Assembly: GCF_004364805.1 (NCBI RefSeq)
Contig: NZ_SOAP01000002.1
Span: 248,001 to 312,000 of the forward strand
DNA length: 64,000 nt
DNA from: Pelagimonas phthalicica
Lineage (GTDB): Bacteria; Pseudomonadota; Alphaproteobacteria; Rhodobacterales; Rhodobacteraceae
Reading direction: 5' to 3'
The notes below the pieces were generated by a model. The model had not been told where the DNA came from, ran no database searches, and saw only the letters and a program-made list of their open reading frames with translations. The position numbers were made by a program, and so were the translations under genes. Shown in pieces: positions 51,400-61,152 of the stretch; positions within the stretch are counted from its first letter, which is position 1; each line of letters opens with the position of its first letter.

Positions 51400-51765
51400 T
51401 CAGGATTTGGACTTGGGTTTCTTTGCTGGCTTAGGGGGCAGTGAGGCGGCGAATGCCATGGCAAGCTCGGTCAGTTTCTGGCGAGTGTCGTCATCGGCAA
51501 GCACATCCTCGTCCACCTCGACCATGCCTTTCATCGGACGACCTGTGAAACCCAGCTCTTTGACGCCGGGCAGGGCGAGGGCGGTTTCATAGCGATCCGG
51601 GCCGACGCGATACATGCCGCCCCCTTTGTGAACGCCGCACACCATATTGCCGAAACTCAGGAAACAGAGCCCGCCAAACATGCGCTTTTCCTCATGGCCA
51701 GGCAATTCGCCCGCCGCCATGAGATCGTCTCGCATCACTGTGGCATGGCCTTCATCATAGGGCAT
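51400..51765 (-). CDS. TfoX N-terminal domain protein
   Basis: 121 aa from ATG 51765. The TfoX/Sxy-like domain is seen in KRMFGGLCFLSFGNMVCGVHKGGGMYRV, then LGFTGRPMKGMVEV, with a Lys-rich tail (KPAKKPKSKS). Such proteins are small and of unclear role in alphaproteobacteria; true TfoX controls competence in gammaproteobacteria, but that is not implied here. Confidence 0.85.
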   Translation of the reverse strand: MPYDEGHATVMRDDLMAAGELPGHEEKRMFGGLCFLSFGNMVCGVHKGGGMYRVGPDRYETALALPGVKELGFTGRPMKGMVEVDEDVLADDDTRQKLTELAMAFAASLPPKPAKKPKSKS

Positions 51766-51916
51766 CGTGTCACTCCTTACCTTTGTTCCCAGTATAGGGG
51801 GCGGATGCCTCCGGCGGGAGTGTTTTTGCCAAGAAGAAGACAGGATCGAAAAAACACGGGGCTTGCGCAAAACCGGCTGGGGGCCTAGGGCATGAGGCCG
51901 ATTGAAGGAGAGCGAC

Positions 51917-52660
51917 ATGGTGTCTGAAAACGCGCAGCCGGCCTTTGTTTTGGTGCGCCCGCAAATGGGTGAGAATATCGGGGCCTCGGCGCGGGCGATG
52001 TTGAATTTTGGGCTGGAACAGATGCGGGTTGTCGGGCCAAGAGACGGCTGGCCCAGCGAAGCGGCCTTTGCCATGGCGTCGGGGGCTGGTCGGGTTTTGG
52101 ATGCCGCCCAGCTGAGCGATGATCTGGCTGGCGCGCTGGAAGACCGCACCTTTACCTTTGCGACTACGGCGCGGCCGCGGGATCTGACCAAGACCGTTTA
52201 CACGCCGGAACAGGCGATGAAGGAGGCGCGTGTGCGAATCGCGCTAGGTCAGAAAGTGGCGGTGATGTTTGGCCCGGAACGCGCCGGTCTGGAAAATGCC
52301 GACATCGCGCAAGCCAATGCGATCATTTCCGTGCCGGTGAATCCGGAATATGCCTCGCTTAACCTGGCGCAATGTGTGTTGCTTTGTGCTTATGAATGGA
52401 TGCGCGCCACATCCGAGGCGGAGCCGGTGGTCGATGTGCTGGCGGGCACCGAAATGGCCAATGGTCAGGAGATCGAACACCTTGCCAAGCATTATGAGGA
52501 GCGGATGGAAGAGGCGGGCTTTTTCTATCCGGAACACAAGATCGAGAGTATGAAGGTCAACCTGCGCAATATGTGGAGCCGAATGCCGCTGACACGCGCA
52601 GATGTCCAGATGTTGCATGGCATGATGCGCCAGATCGTGCGCTGGAAAGATCGCTCATAA
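51917..52660 (+). CDS. trmJ: tRNA (cytidine/uridine-2'-O-)-methyltransferase TrmJ
   Basis: 247 aa from ATG 51917 (AAGGAGAG upstream). SPOUT methyltransferase: FVLVRPQMGENIGASARAMLNFG as motif 1, then VAVMFGPERAGLENADIA and SVPVNPEYASLNLAQCVLLCAYE, forming the knotted SAM site. TrmJ methylates the ribose of nucleotide 32 in several tRNAs. The C-terminal ~75 residues are the usual tail. It is convergent with the SH3 gene across a strong hairpin. Confidence 0.93.
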   Translation: MVSENAQPAFVLVRPQMGENIGASARAMLNFGLEQMRVVGPRDGWPSEAAFAMASGAGRVLDAAQLSDDLAGALEDRTFTFATTARPRDLTKTVYTPEQAMKEARVRIALGQKVAVMFGPERAGLENADIAQANAIISVPVNPEYASLNLAQCVLLCAYEWMRATSEAEPVVDVLAGTEMANGQEIEHLAKHYEERMEEAGFFYPEHKIESMKVNLRNMWSRMPLTRADVQMLHGMMRQIVRWKDRS

Positions 52661-52674
52661 CGGTTTGTCGAACG

Positions 52675-52701
52675 AAAAAGGACCAGCCAAGAGGCTGGTC
52701 C
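52675..52701 (-). terminator. Terminator between trmJ and SH3 gene
   Basis: GGACCAGCC and GGCTGGTCC form a 9-bp perfect stem with a 4-nt loop. On the minus strand it is followed by TTTTTCG, so it terminates the SH3 gene; it may also work against trmJ read-through. Confidence 0.85.
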
Positions 52702-52745
52702 AAGGCTGTGCCGGGTTAGGGAGGGGAGACCCCGGCCAGGTAGGT

Positions 52746-53066
52746 TTAGTAATGCTTGTGGCCGTGGCTGTGGCCGTAATGCTTTTTCTTCGGCTTTACG
52801 TAGTGGTTGCAGGAATGGTTCTGCAGGTACTTGCCGGACACCCAGTAGTAGTGGTGGTTGTAAGACACCTTGGCCCAACCGTTTTTCCAGCCCACAACGT
52901 GGATCTTGGTGCAGGGGTGGAAGGTGCCGATCACCTTGTAATAGGTGCCTGGGCCGGAGCGTGCGTTCAGCTTAACGCCTTTTTCGATCCATGCGGTAGA
53001 GGCTGTTGCGGCAGTTGCACCCATGGCAGTGGCGGCGATAATGGCGGAAATCAGAAGCTTTTTCAT
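52746..53066 (-). CDS. Exported SH3-domain protein
   Basis: 106 aa. Signal peptide MKKLLISAIIAATAMGATAATAS, then a bacterial SH3 domain (KGVKLNARSGPGTYYKVIGTF, WAKVSYNHHYYWVSGKYL), and a Lys/His-rich tail (KKKHYGHSHGHKHY) that could bind metal or cell wall. It probably acts in the periplasm on peptidoglycan or another surface ligand. Confidence 0.85.
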   Translation of the reverse strand: MKKLLISAIIAATAMGATAATASTAWIEKGVKLNARSGPGTYYKVIGTFHPCTKIHVVGWKNGWAKVSYNHHYYWVSGKYLQNHSCNHYVKPKKKHYGHSHGHKHY

Positions 53067-53366
53067 TTTGTAGGTCCTTGGCTAAAGTCTGTGTTGCTGT
53101 TGTCGTAATTTCTGCATTCAACCTACATGATTGGGATGGGGCGGCTAAGTCTGGAAAGTCTGACCAAGGTATTCCTTACCCTCTAGCTCATCCAATTTTC
53201 GCAGAAACAAGGTTTCGCCAATGTCGAGAGGGCAGTGAAGGCATGGTCTTAGATCGGCGGTTCTGTGGAAACGGGAAACGCCAAACCGCGTCGCAGAAAC
53301 GCATCCCTGTTGAGGTTGAAGCCAGTGCACTCCAGCACTAGTGTCTCGCGCAAATGGAGAAGAAAC

Positions 53367-54512
53367 ATGGCTGAAAAACGCAAGCTGTTTGAAGATGTGA
53401 GCGAGGCTCAGAGCAAGCCAGCCGAACCGACAGGCGGGATGATCGATGCGGGCAAGCGCGGGGCGCGGCGGGCGATCCGTGTCTGGCTGATGCTGCTATT
53501 TGCGCTGGTGGTCGTGATGATTGCCGTGGGCGGGTTGACCCGGTTGACCGATAGCGGGCTGTCCATCACCGAATGGCGCCCCGTGACAGGTGCGCTGCCC
53601 CCGATGAGTGCCGAGGCTTGGCAGTCGGAATTTGAGAAATACAAACAGATCCCGGAATATGAACTGGAGAATAAAGGCATGACCCTGTCTGAATTCCAGT
53701 TCATTTATTGGTGGGAATGGGGCCATCGTCAGCTGGGCCGGGTGATTGGCCTGGTTTGGGCCCTTGGCTTTTTTGGTTTTCTGGCGACGAAACGTATTCC
53801 GACAGGCTGGACGGGCCGTTTGCTGGGTCTTGGCGTACTTGGCGGTTTGCAAGGCGCCGTTGGCTGGTGGATGGTCGCTTCGGGCCTGACGGGGCAGATG
53901 ACCGATGTGGCCTCATACCGGTTGGCAACCCATTTGGGGCTGGCGTTTGTCATTTTGGGCTTTATCGCCTGGTATGTTTACAGTCTGGGTCGCGAAGAAC
54001 GCGCGCTGATGCAAGCGCGGCGTTTGAGCGAAGCCAAGCTGTTTGGCATGTCCACCGGGCTGATGCATTTCGCCTTTTTGCAGATCCTGGTGGGGGCACT
54101 GGTGGCCGGTATTGATGCGGGGCGAACCTTTAACGATTGGCCGCTGATGGCAGGCGGAATCCTGCCGCCAGAAGCATTTGACATTCAGCCGATTTGGCGC
54201 AACTTTTTCGAGAATGCTGGGTTGGTTCAATTCGTTCACCGTGTACTTGGATATTTATTGTTGATTTACGGTTTCATCACCTGGCGTCGTGCGCGACTGT
54301 CCGCAAATGCAGATACACGTTTCAGGTTCAACGCGGTTTTCGCCATGTTGTGTTTGCAGGTTGTTCTGGGAATTGTCGCGGTCTTGTATATCGCACCATG
54401 GCATCTGGCCTTGGCGCACCAATTGGGGGCAGTGGTTTTGTGGGCATTGATCCTGCGCGCGCGGTTTGCGGCCCGCTACCCTGTGGAACAAAGCATCCGA
54501 GGAGCAGCGTGA
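53367..54512 (+). CDS. ctaA: Heme A synthase (CtaA/COX15)
   Basis: 381 aa from ATG 53367 (GGAGAAG upstream). Eight membrane helices are evident (e.g. VWLMLLFALVVVMIAVGGLTRLTDSGLSITEWRPV). The heme-ligand histidine regions are FIYWWEWGHRQLGRVIG and LVQFVHRVLGYLLL, plus LALAHQLGAVVLW. It converts heme O to heme A for aa3 cytochrome oxidase. The next gene starts 2 nt after its stop. Confidence 0.95.
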   Translation: MAEKRKLFEDVSEAQSKPAEPTGGMIDAGKRGARRAIRVWLMLLFALVVVMIAVGGLTRLTDSGLSITEWRPVTGALPPMSAEAWQSEFEKYKQIPEYELENKGMTLSEFQFIYWWEWGHRQLGRVIGLVWALGFFGFLATKRIPTGWTGRLLGLGVLGGLQGAVGWWMVASGLTGQMTDVASYRLATHLGLAFVILGFIAWYVYSLGREERALMQARRLSEAKLFGMSTGLMHFAFLQILVGALVAGIDAGRTFNDWPLMAGGILPPEAFDIQPIWRNFFENAGLVQFVHRVLGYLLLIYGFITWRRARLSANADTRFRFNAVFAMLCLQVVLGIVAVLYIAPWHLALAHQLGAVVLWALILRARFAARYPVEQSIRGAA

Positions 54513-54513
54513 T

Positions 54514-55989
54514 ATGAACGCTTATACCGATCTTATGGCCTTTCAGCGTGACACTGAGGCCCTGGGTCAAACCGCTGGCCGGCTGAGCTGGGATCAGGAA
54601 ACCATGATGTCACCAGGCAGCGCTGATCAGCGCAGCGATGAAATGGCGGCAATCGAGGGGATCTTGCATCAGCGCCGTGTCGATCCGCGCATTGGCGACT
54701 GGCTGGCCGCTATTGATGAGGCGTCTTTGGACGCGGTCGCACAGGCACAGGTGCGCGAAATCCGGCGCTCGTTTGAGCGCAATTCGCGGGTGCCCGAACG
54801 GTTGGCCTCGGAACTGGCGCGCATGATCTCCAAATCGCATGGGATCTGGGCCGAGGCGCGGGCGGATGACAATTTTGCCGCCTTTGCCCCGACCTTGAAA
54901 GAGGTTGTCGCCCTGCGCAAAGAAGAGGCCCAGGCGCTGGCGCAAGGGGGCGACAGCTATGACGCCCTGTTGAACGATTACGAGCCGGGCGCAACCGCAG
55001 CTGAGCTCAGCGCCATGTTCGGGGCCCTGCGCCCTCGTTTGGTGGCCCTGCGCGAGGCGGTTCTGGCACAGCCGGAATTGCCGGGGCTGACGACCCATTT
55101 TGACGAGGCGGGGCAGATGCGTCTGGCCGAAAAGCTGGCGGCGGCCTTTGGCTATGACTTCCGCCGTGGCCGCGTTGACAAGGCCGTGCATCCGTTCAGC
55201 TCGGGCAGTGGCAATGATGTGCGCATCACCACACGGACCGAGGCGCTGGACCCGTTCAACTGCTTTTACTCCACCATCCATGAGGTGGGGCATGGCTGTT
55301 ACGAGCAAAACATCGATCAAGCCTATCGTCTGACCCCGCTGGGGTCTGGCGTGTCCATGGGGGTGCATGAAAGCCAGAGCCGGATTTATGAAAACCAGCT
55401 GGGCCGGTCGCGCGCCTTTACCGGGTGGTTGTTCAAACAGATGCGCGATGAGTTTGGTGACTTTGGGATCGCGGACGAAGAGACGTTCTATGGTGCCGTG
55501 AACCGGATCAAAAACGGCTATATCCGCACCGAAGCGGATGAGGTTCAGTATAACTTACATGTCTTGCTGCGTTTCGATCTGGAGCAAGCGGTGATCAAGG
55601 GGGATCTGGCCGTGGACGATCTGCAAGGGGCCTGGGACGACCGGTTCCTTGCCGATTTTGGCTATGCGGTGGACAAACCCTCAAACGGTGTCTTGCAGGA
55701 CGTGCATTGGGCCGCAGGGCTGTTTGGTTATTTTCCGACCTATTCGCTGGGCAATGTCTATGCGGGCTGCCTGCATGACGCGCTGCGCAAGGCGGTGCCG
55801 GATCTGGATGACCAATTGGCGCAGGGTGACACCAGCGCCGCCACCGGCTGGCTGCAAGAGAACCTGCAGCAGTATGGCGGGCTGCGCGAGGCCAAGGCAA
55901 CCATCAAACATGCCACCGGGGCAGAGCCAAGCGAGGCACCCTTGCTCGATTACCTCGAGAGCAAGTTCAAAGATCTCTACAAGTTGTAA
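54514..55989 (+). CDS. Carboxypeptidase Taq (M32 family)
   Basis: 491 aa from ATG 54514. The M32 zinc site is IHEVGHGCYEQ (HExxH) with the second motif HESQSRIYENQLGRS and later DEVQYNLHVLLRFDLE. It removes C-terminal residues from peptides in the cytosol. Length is normal for the family. It starts 2 nt after ctaA, so they are probably co-transcribed, and a strong terminator follows. Confidence 0.95.
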   Translation: MNAYTDLMAFQRDTEALGQTAGRLSWDQETMMSPGSADQRSDEMAAIEGILHQRRVDPRIGDWLAAIDEASLDAVAQAQVREIRRSFERNSRVPERLASELARMISKSHGIWAEARADDNFAAFAPTLKEVVALRKEEAQALAQGGDSYDALLNDYEPGATAAELSAMFGALRPRLVALREAVLAQPELPGLTTHFDEAGQMRLAEKLAAAFGYDFRRGRVDKAVHPFSSGSGNDVRITTRTEALDPFNCFYSTIHEVGHGCYEQNIDQAYRLTPLGSGVSMGVHESQSRIYENQLGRSRAFTGWLFKQMRDEFGDFGIADEETFYGAVNRIKNGYIRTEADEVQYNLHVLLRFDLEQAVIKGDLAVDDLQGAWDDRFLADFGYAVDKPSNGVLQDVHWAAGLFGYFPTYSLGNVYAGCLHDALRKAVPDLDDQLAQGDTSAATGWLQENLQQYGGLREAKATIKHATGAEPSEAPLLDYLESKFKDLYKL

Positions 55990-55995
55990 CGGGCA

Positions 55996-56017
55996 GGGCG
56001 GGGCAACCCGCCCTTTT
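55996..56017 (+). terminator. Terminator after M32 carboxypeptidase
   Basis: GGGCGGG and CCCGCCC enclose a GCAA tetraloop (GNRA type) and are followed by TTTT. The hairpin begins 7 nt after the stop codon. Confidence 0.9.
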
Positions 56018-56022
56018 CCTTA

Positions 56023-56286
56023 GGGTCAGGACCCATTAATTCACAATGCTCAGCATGGAAAAATACGTGTTATCAGAGGTTTGAATTTCGCAGACAAGGC
56101 TGGTTGCCTTGGCAAGAAAATCGAGCCGCTGAGAGCATGTATTTCTCCATGCCCTTCGGGTTCACCGGATTTTGTCCCAACCTGCGTTATATGCCCTTGA
56201 AATAGAACCACTATTCCAGCGGTCATATGCCTGGTCTGAAACAAAATTTAGCGAACTGAGCGTTGTGAATTAATGGGTCCCGACCC
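56023..56286. mobile_element. MITE-like element with ~30-bp terminal inverted repeats
   Basis: The left end GGGTCAGGACCCATTAATTC continues ACAATGCTCAG. The right end, read in reverse complement, is GGGTCGGGACCCATTAATTC then ACAACGCTCAG, i.e. ~31 bp with two mismatches. Both ends are bordered by TA (56021-56022 and 56287-56288), which fits a target duplication. The 264-bp element has no transposase. The termini resemble those of IS5-type (IS427-like) elements. A further GGGTCCTGACCC copy lies just outside the right end (56289-56300). Confidence 0.8.
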
Positions 56287-56299
56287 TAGGGTCCTGACC

Positions 56300-56650
56300 C
56301 TAAAGCAGCGCCATTCGCTCCGCCCGTTCCGCATCAGGGAAGGGGCGGTACAGGGCAAAATCCGATGACAAAATCTGTTCATGCACGACGCGATAGAGCG
56401 TTTCGATATGATCATCCTGCTGGCCGCTGGTCTTAAAAGCTGAATCGAGTTGGGCCAGATCCTGAACCTCAATCTGTAACAGAAAGTCACGATAGCAATC
56501 CGCCGCCAGGTTCAGCTTGCGCCGATAGAGGTGCCAACGGGTGATCACCCCGGCGGTCATCAAATGATCCAACCATTGTTCGACCGCATGGGCAAAGGCC
56601 AGCGCCTTTGAATCATTCTTCAAATCGATCATGCAGGTATAAAGGTTCAT
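56300..56650 (-). CDS. Small hypothetical protein (DUF6614-like)
   Basis: 116 aa from ATG 56650 (GGAG upstream). Soluble; MNLYTCMIDLKNDSKALAFAHAVEQWLDHLM at the start suggests a ferredoxin-like fold, followed by RDFLLQIEVQDLAQLD. Probably a conserved roseobacter protein of unknown role. Its stop codon TAG falls in the GGGTCCTGACCCTA repeat next to the MITE, so the last residues may have been altered by that insertion. Confidence 0.65.
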   Translation of the reverse strand: MNLYTCMIDLKNDSKALAFAHAVEQWLDHLMTAGVITRWHLYRRKLNLAADCYRDFLLQIEVQDLAQLDSAFKTSGQQDDHIETLYRVVHEQILSSDFALYRPFPDAERAERMALL

Positions 56651-56697
56651 CGCGGTCTCCTCTGGCGCAAGATTGGCAGAGAAGGGTTGAGGATGGC

Positions 56698-57093
56698 TTA
56701 AACCGGGTTTGTGTGGTCTGATCCGAACCACCTTATCAGGTTGGGTTGGTAATCCTCTGGCACAGCAGCAATGATTTGAGCCCGCTCAGTGGCTGTCAGC
56801 GTGGCGGTTTCCAGCAAGCTTCGCGCAAAGAAAAACCGGTCTTCATCGTCCGTGAGAACAGTTTCGTTCTGCGTTACAAACGCCTTGAGCTGCCGGGCTG
56901 TCAGGAGTTGTGACACATACCGTCCCAAATGGTCATAGGCCAGGATATAGGCACGAGAAGCGACCACCGCTGTCGGGCCATCCAGTTCCTTCAGGGCGTC
57001 TTGGATTTGTTCCTCAGTCAATCCAAGGTCGACCTGCAAAAAGCGCAAGAAGCCTTCGAAATGGAGTTGCTGTAGGTAAGGGGTGGTACACAT
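56698..57093 (-). CDS. Hypothetical helical protein downstream of gyrA
   Basis: 131 aa from ATG 57093. Helix-rich and acidic (FEGFLRFLQVDLGLTEEQIQDALKELDG, FFFARSLLETATLTATERAQIIAA). No signal or membrane segment. It follows gyrA on the same strand but after a terminator, so it has its own promoter or depends on read-through. Family not recognised. Confidence 0.6.
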   Translation of the reverse strand: MCTTPYLQQLHFEGFLRFLQVDLGLTEEQIQDALKELDGPTAVVASRAYILAYDHLGRYVSQLLTARQLKAFVTQNETVLTDDEDRFFFARSLLETATLTATERAQIIAAVPEDYQPNLIRWFGSDHTNPV

Positions 57094-57104
57094 TGAAAAA
57101 CCTG

Positions 57105-57138
57105 AAAAAAAACGCCGACTTGAACAAGCCGGCGTTTG
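57105..57138 (-). terminator. Terminator after gyrA
   Basis: On the minus strand, AACGCCGGCTTG pairs with CAAGTCGGCGTT (one mismatch) and is followed by a run of T. It starts about 17 nt after the gyrA stop. Confidence 0.88.
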
Positions 57139-57154
57139 GGTTTTCGAGGAAGGA

Positions 57155-59905
57155 TCAGCTGTCGCTGGTCTCTCCCGGATCGGTGTCCTGGTCGTCCTCT
57201 TGGTCGGCAATGCGCGCGACCGAGACGACCACCTCGCTTTTGCCAGTACGGAAGACATTGACCCCACCAGCGCCGCGTGAGCGGAAGGAGATCCCATCCA
57301 CCGGCACCCGGATCGATTGGCCGGTCGAGGTGGCCAGCATGATCTGATCCTCCATCTCAACCGGGAAACACGCCACCAGAGGCCCGCCACGCATGGCTTT
57401 GTCAAAGGCCTGCACACCCATACCGCCACGACCGCGCACCGGGTAATCATGGGACGAACTCAGCTTGCCCAAACCCTTGGCGGTGATGGTCAGGATCAGG
57501 TTTTCAGCCGCCGACATCTGGGCATAGCGTTCCTGACCCAGTTGGGCATTGGCATTACCTTCCTCTTCGCTTGGCAGTTCCGCATCATCGGCCAGGCCCG
57601 CCATGGCACGGCGCATCTTGAGGTAGGCAGCGCGTTCGTCAGGCGTGGCCTCGAACGGATGGATCACCGCCATCGAGACAACACGATCATCGCCCAGCAG
57701 TTTGATGCCGCGCACACCAACCGAGGCACGGCTGTTGAACACCCGCACATCAGAAGCCGGGAAGCGGATTGCGCGACCGGAATCGGTGACCAGCATCACG
57801 TGATCCTCGGGCGCAGCGATGCGCACGTCGATCAGCTTGGTCTCGGCATGGTCATCCTCGAACTTCATCGCGATCTTGCCGTTGGATTTCACATTGGTGA
57901 AATCCGACAGTTTGTTGCGACGCACCGTGCCCGCCGAAGTGGCAAAGACCACCTGCAGATCGTCCCATTCTTCCTCGTCACGATCCACCGGCATGATCGC
58001 CGCGATCGAAACGCCAGACGGGATCGGCAAGATGTTGACAATCGCCTTACCCTTGGACGTGCGCGAGCCCTGCGGCAGACGCCATGTCTTGAGCTTGTAG
58101 GCCATCCCGTCGGTGGTAAAGAACAAAAGCTGCGTATGCGTGTTGGCCACAAACAGCGTGGTTACCACATCATCATCTTTCATCGCGCCGCCAGACAGGC
58201 CCTTGCCGCCGCGTTTCTGCGACCGGAAATCGGCCAGCGGGGTACGCTTGATATAACCCTCGGCAGTGACGGTGACGACCATGTCTTCGCGTTCGATCAG
58301 GTCTTCGTCATCCATATCGCCGGCCCAATCGACGATCTCGGTGCGGCGCGGCACGGCGAAATCATCGCGCACCTGACGCATTTCGGTCGAGATGATCTCA
58401 AGGATGCGATCCCGGCTGGCGAGAATGGCAAGGTATTCCTTGATCTTGGCGGCCAGTTCTTCCAGCTCATCCGTGACCTCTTTGACACCAATCTGGGTCA
58501 GACGCTGAAGACGCAGTTCCAGAATGGCGCGTGCCTGGGTTTCAGAGAGGTTATAGGTGCCGTCGTCATTCGCCTTATGGGTCGGATCGTCGATCAGCGC
58601 GATATAAGGCAGGATTTCATGCGCGGGCCAACGGCGCTCCATCAGCTTGACGCGCGCCTCTGCCGCATCTGCCGAGGCACGGATGGTCGCGACCACCTCG
58701 TCCACGTTCGACACAGCCACAGCCAAACCACACAGGATATGACTGCGTTCCCGTGCTTTGCGCAGCAAATACGCGGTGCGGCGAATGACAACCTCTTCGC
58801 GAAAGTCGAGGAAGGCCGTCAGGAACCCACGCAGGTTCAACTGCTCAGGCCGCCCGCCATTCAACGCGAGCATGTTACAGGCAAAGCTGGTCTGCATCGG
58901 TGTGAAACGGAAGAGCTGGTTCAGCACGACCTCGGCCGTGGCATCGCGTTTCAGTTCAACAACCACGCGAACGCCATCCCGGTCAGATTCATCCTGAACA
59001 TGGGCGATGCCTTCGATCTTTTTGTCGCGCGCCGCCTCAGCGATGCGCTCGATCATGGTTGATTTGTTGACCTGATAGGGGATCTCATCAATCACGATGG
59101 CCCAGCGATCCTTGCGGATCTCTTCGACGCGGGTCTTGGCGCGAATAATGACGCTGCCGCGCCCTTCGGTATAGGCTTTGCGCGCGCCAGCCCGCCCCAA
59201 GATCACGCCGCCGGTTGGGAAATCCGGGGCAGGGATGTGTTCGATCAGCTGTTCGCTGTCGAGATCTGGGTTTTCGATCAGCGCCAGCGCGGCATTGATG
59301 ACCTCGCCAAGGTTATGGGGCGGAATACGGGTGGCCATACCAACCGCAATGCCCTCAGCCCCGTTGACCAGAACATTGGGATAACGGGCGGGCAGAACCG
59401 TAGGTTCGCGTTCCTTGCCGTCGTAATTGTCCTGGAAATCAACGGTTTCCTTGTCGATATCCACCAACAGGTTCAACGCCGCTTTCTCAAGCCGCGCCTC
59501 TGTGTAACGCATGGCGGCAGCGCTATCACCATCCATAGAACCAAAGTTGCCCTGACCATCGATCAGCGGCAGCGACATGGAAAAATCCTGCGCCATACGC
59601 ACCAGCGCGTCATAGATCGCGCCATCGCCGTGCGGGTGATAGTTGCCCATCACCTCGCCAACGGGTTTTGCGGCCTTGCGATAGGATTTGTCCGGCGTAT
59701 AGCCGCCATCATACATGTGGTACAAAATCCGGCGATGCACCGGTTTCAAACCGTCCCGTACATCGGGAATCGCCCGGCTCACGATGACGCTCATAGCGTA
59801 ATCGAGATAGCTGGTTTTCATCTCTTGCGAGATGGAAATGGATGGCCCTGTATATTCGGGCGGATTTTCGTCTGTGTTTTCAGGTGTTTCTGGCGTGTCG
59901 TTCAC
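57155..59905 (-). CDS. gyrA: DNA gyrase subunit A
   Basis: 916 aa, starting at GTG 59905 (an in-frame TAG lies 12 nt upstream). The N-terminal winged-helix/TOPRIM-partner part has [25 protein letters not shown], and the catalytic Tyr region is in [15 protein letters not shown]. The C-terminal beta-pinwheel ends with an acidic tail. The quinolone region reads [17 protein letters not shown], with Gly where E. coli has Ser83, while Asp87 is kept. GyrA cuts and rejoins DNA to introduce negative supercoils with GyrB. A terminator follows. Confidence 0.97.
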   Translation of the reverse strand: MNDTPETPENTDENPPEYTGPSISISQEMKTSYLDYAMSVIVSRAIPDVRDGLKPVHRRILYHMYDGGYTPDKSYRKAAKPVGEVMGNYHPHGDGAIYDALVRMAQDFSMSLPLIDGQGNFGSMDGDSAAAMRYTEARLEKAALNLLVDIDKETVDFQDNYDGKEREPTVLPARYPNVLVNGAEGIAVGMATRIPPHNLGEVINAALALIENPDLDSEQLIEHIPAPDFPTGGVILGRAGARKAYTEGRGSVIIRAKTRVEEIRKDRWAIVIDEIPYQVNKSTMIERIAEAARDKKIEGIAHVQDESDRDGVRVVVELKRDATAEVVLNQLFRFTPMQTSFACNMLALNGGRPEQLNLRGFLTAFLDFREEVVIRRTAYLLRKARERSHILCGLAVAVSNVDEVVATIRASADAAEARVKLMERRWPAHEILPYIALIDDPTHKANDDGTYNLSETQARAILELRLQRLTQIGVKEVTDELEELAAKIKEYLAILASRDRILEIISTEMRQVRDDFAVPRRTEIVDWAGDMDDEDLIEREDMVVTVTAEGYIKRTPLADFRSQKRGGKGLSGGAMKDDDVVTTLFVANTHTQLLFFTTDGMAYKLKTWRLPQGSRTSKGKAIVNILPIPSGVSIAAIMPVDRDEEEWDDLQVVFATSAGTVRRNKLSDFTNVKSNGKIAMKFEDDHAETKLIDVRIAAPEDHVMLVTDSGRAIRFPASDVRVFNSRASVGVRGIKLLGDDRVVSMAVIHPFEATPDERAAYLKMRRAMAGLADDAELPSEEEGNANAQLGQERYAQMSAAENLILTITAKGLGKLSSSHDYPVRGRGGMGVQAFDKAMRGGPLVACFPVEMEDQIMLATSTGQSIRVPVDGISFRSRGAGGVNVFRTGKSEVVVSVARIADQEDDQDTDPGETSDS

Positions 59906-60095
59906 GTAGAGTGCCTACTCGGTTATCTGCCATATCTTGTTGAAGCTTTTATAACAGATGCAGGATGTAGGGTGCAATGGCAGCGTGGCTGCCCATTTCT
60001 GGCAGCCACCTTTGTACAGTGCTAACAGGTTGTTTTTATTGAAAAGTAAAGATTTCTGCGCCAGTCTGGTGACCCCAGAAAAACATGAGGCAAAA

Positions 60096-60365
60096 ATGCA
60101 GGAAACCGAGACTGAATTGATGCTCAAAGGCTATGGGCTGACCACCGCGGAACTTTTCTACCACATCCCGGATTATCCCCACGTGCTCAACACGTTCATC
60201 TGGCAGGAATATGATCTGGCACCCGATCACGAGCGTCTGTTTGATTTCATCGCCTTCTGGCATGACGAAATCGAAGGGCCGCTGCATTCAGTGCGTTTTA
60301 CCCATCGCAAAATGATCTCACCGGGGGAATGGCGCAATGTAGTGGGAGAGTTTCACTATCACTAA
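60096..60365 (+). CDS. Usg family protein
   Basis: 89 aa from ATG 60096. Whole-length match to the Usg (tryptophan-operon-linked) type by eye: LMLKGYGLTTAELFYHIPDYPHVLNTFIWQEYDLAPDHERL then GPLHSVRFTHRKMISPGEWRNV. The function is unknown. It diverges from gyrA, about 190 bases away. Confidence 0.85.
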   Translation: MQETETELMLKGYGLTTAELFYHIPDYPHVLNTFIWQEYDLAPDHERLFDFIAFWHDEIEGPLHSVRFTHRKMISPGEWRNVVGEFHYH

Positions 60366-60472
60366 AAAAACGCGCGACTGAGCGTTTCTTTGGGCCAAAA
60401 AATATCCCGGGGGTGGCCCGCCTTTTGGCGGGCAGGGGGCTGGCCCCCTAACCACATTAATTTAAATGAATA

Positions 60473-61027
60473 TCAGGGCAGAATACGGGTGTATTTCACG
60501 CCTTCAAGCGTCGCACCGACACGTAAACCAGCCTGACCAAAGATCACTGCGATCACCGGAGCCAGCGAGGTTGTGGTTTCTGCGGCCAGGGTCTCGCCCC
60601 GCTCAGGAATCGCATATTCGACATTCGCGCCAGCAGCATAGCCGGGGGAGCGGCGGAAGGTGCTCAGCGCCTCTTCGGTCATGAAGAACAGCACGTGCGA
60701 GTATTGCGAACCACCGATTTGCAACCCACCCGAGGCCTTGGCCACCGAGTAGTAATCAACAGTCGCGCCGCCAACGCGCAGAGCGCCGCGGCCATAGCCG
60801 CCACCAAATCCAAGCCCAACCTCGGTCACCAGTGGCATGACCAGCATACCGGTCGCTTTGGTCGCCAGGTCGCGGGTGGCTGGGTAATCCGAATAAAGCT
60901 GGCTCAGCGTTGCATCGACGCGCGCGTCGATCATCGCAGGGCCGCGGCTGCCGACACCATTGCCGCAGGCTGAAAGGAGCGCGGTTGCGCCCAGACCAAA
61001 GGTCAGATTCCGTCGTGTGAGAGTCAT
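60473..61027 (-). CDS. YSC84-related lipoprotein
   Basis: 184 aa from ATG 61027. The N-terminus is a lipoprotein signal (RRNLTFGLGATALLSAC, lipobox LSAC). The rest fits the YSC84/SYLF-type domain: ATKATGMLVMPLVTEVGLGFGGGYGRGAL and a C-terminal part with LAPVIAVIFGQAGLRVGATLEGVKYTRI. In bacteria this domain occurs in exported proteins of unknown role, possibly lipid binding. Confidence 0.85.
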   Translation of the reverse strand: MTLTRRNLTFGLGATALLSACGNGVGSRGPAMIDARVDATLSQLYSDYPATRDLATKATGMLVMPLVTEVGLGFGGGYGRGALRVGGATVDYYSVAKASGGLQIGGSQYSHVLFFMTEEALSTFRRSPGYAAGANVEYAIPERGETLAAETTTSLAPVIAVIFGQAGLRVGATLEGVKYTRILP

Positions 61028-61152
61028 ATGCTCGTTCCTTGCCAGTGCCTCAACTCCGGCTTGTTTGCGCCGGTTGCGTGGATTTATAGGCCGGGCTGGC
61101 AAGATTGTCACCTCACCTTGCCAATCCGACACAATTTATGAGCAAATCCCCG

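Noticed and set aside
57317-59062. 581-codon open frame antisense to gyrA
   Set aside because: It mirrors gyrA codon structure in GC-rich DNA, has no ribosome binding site and its translation is His/Arg-rich without any family pattern.
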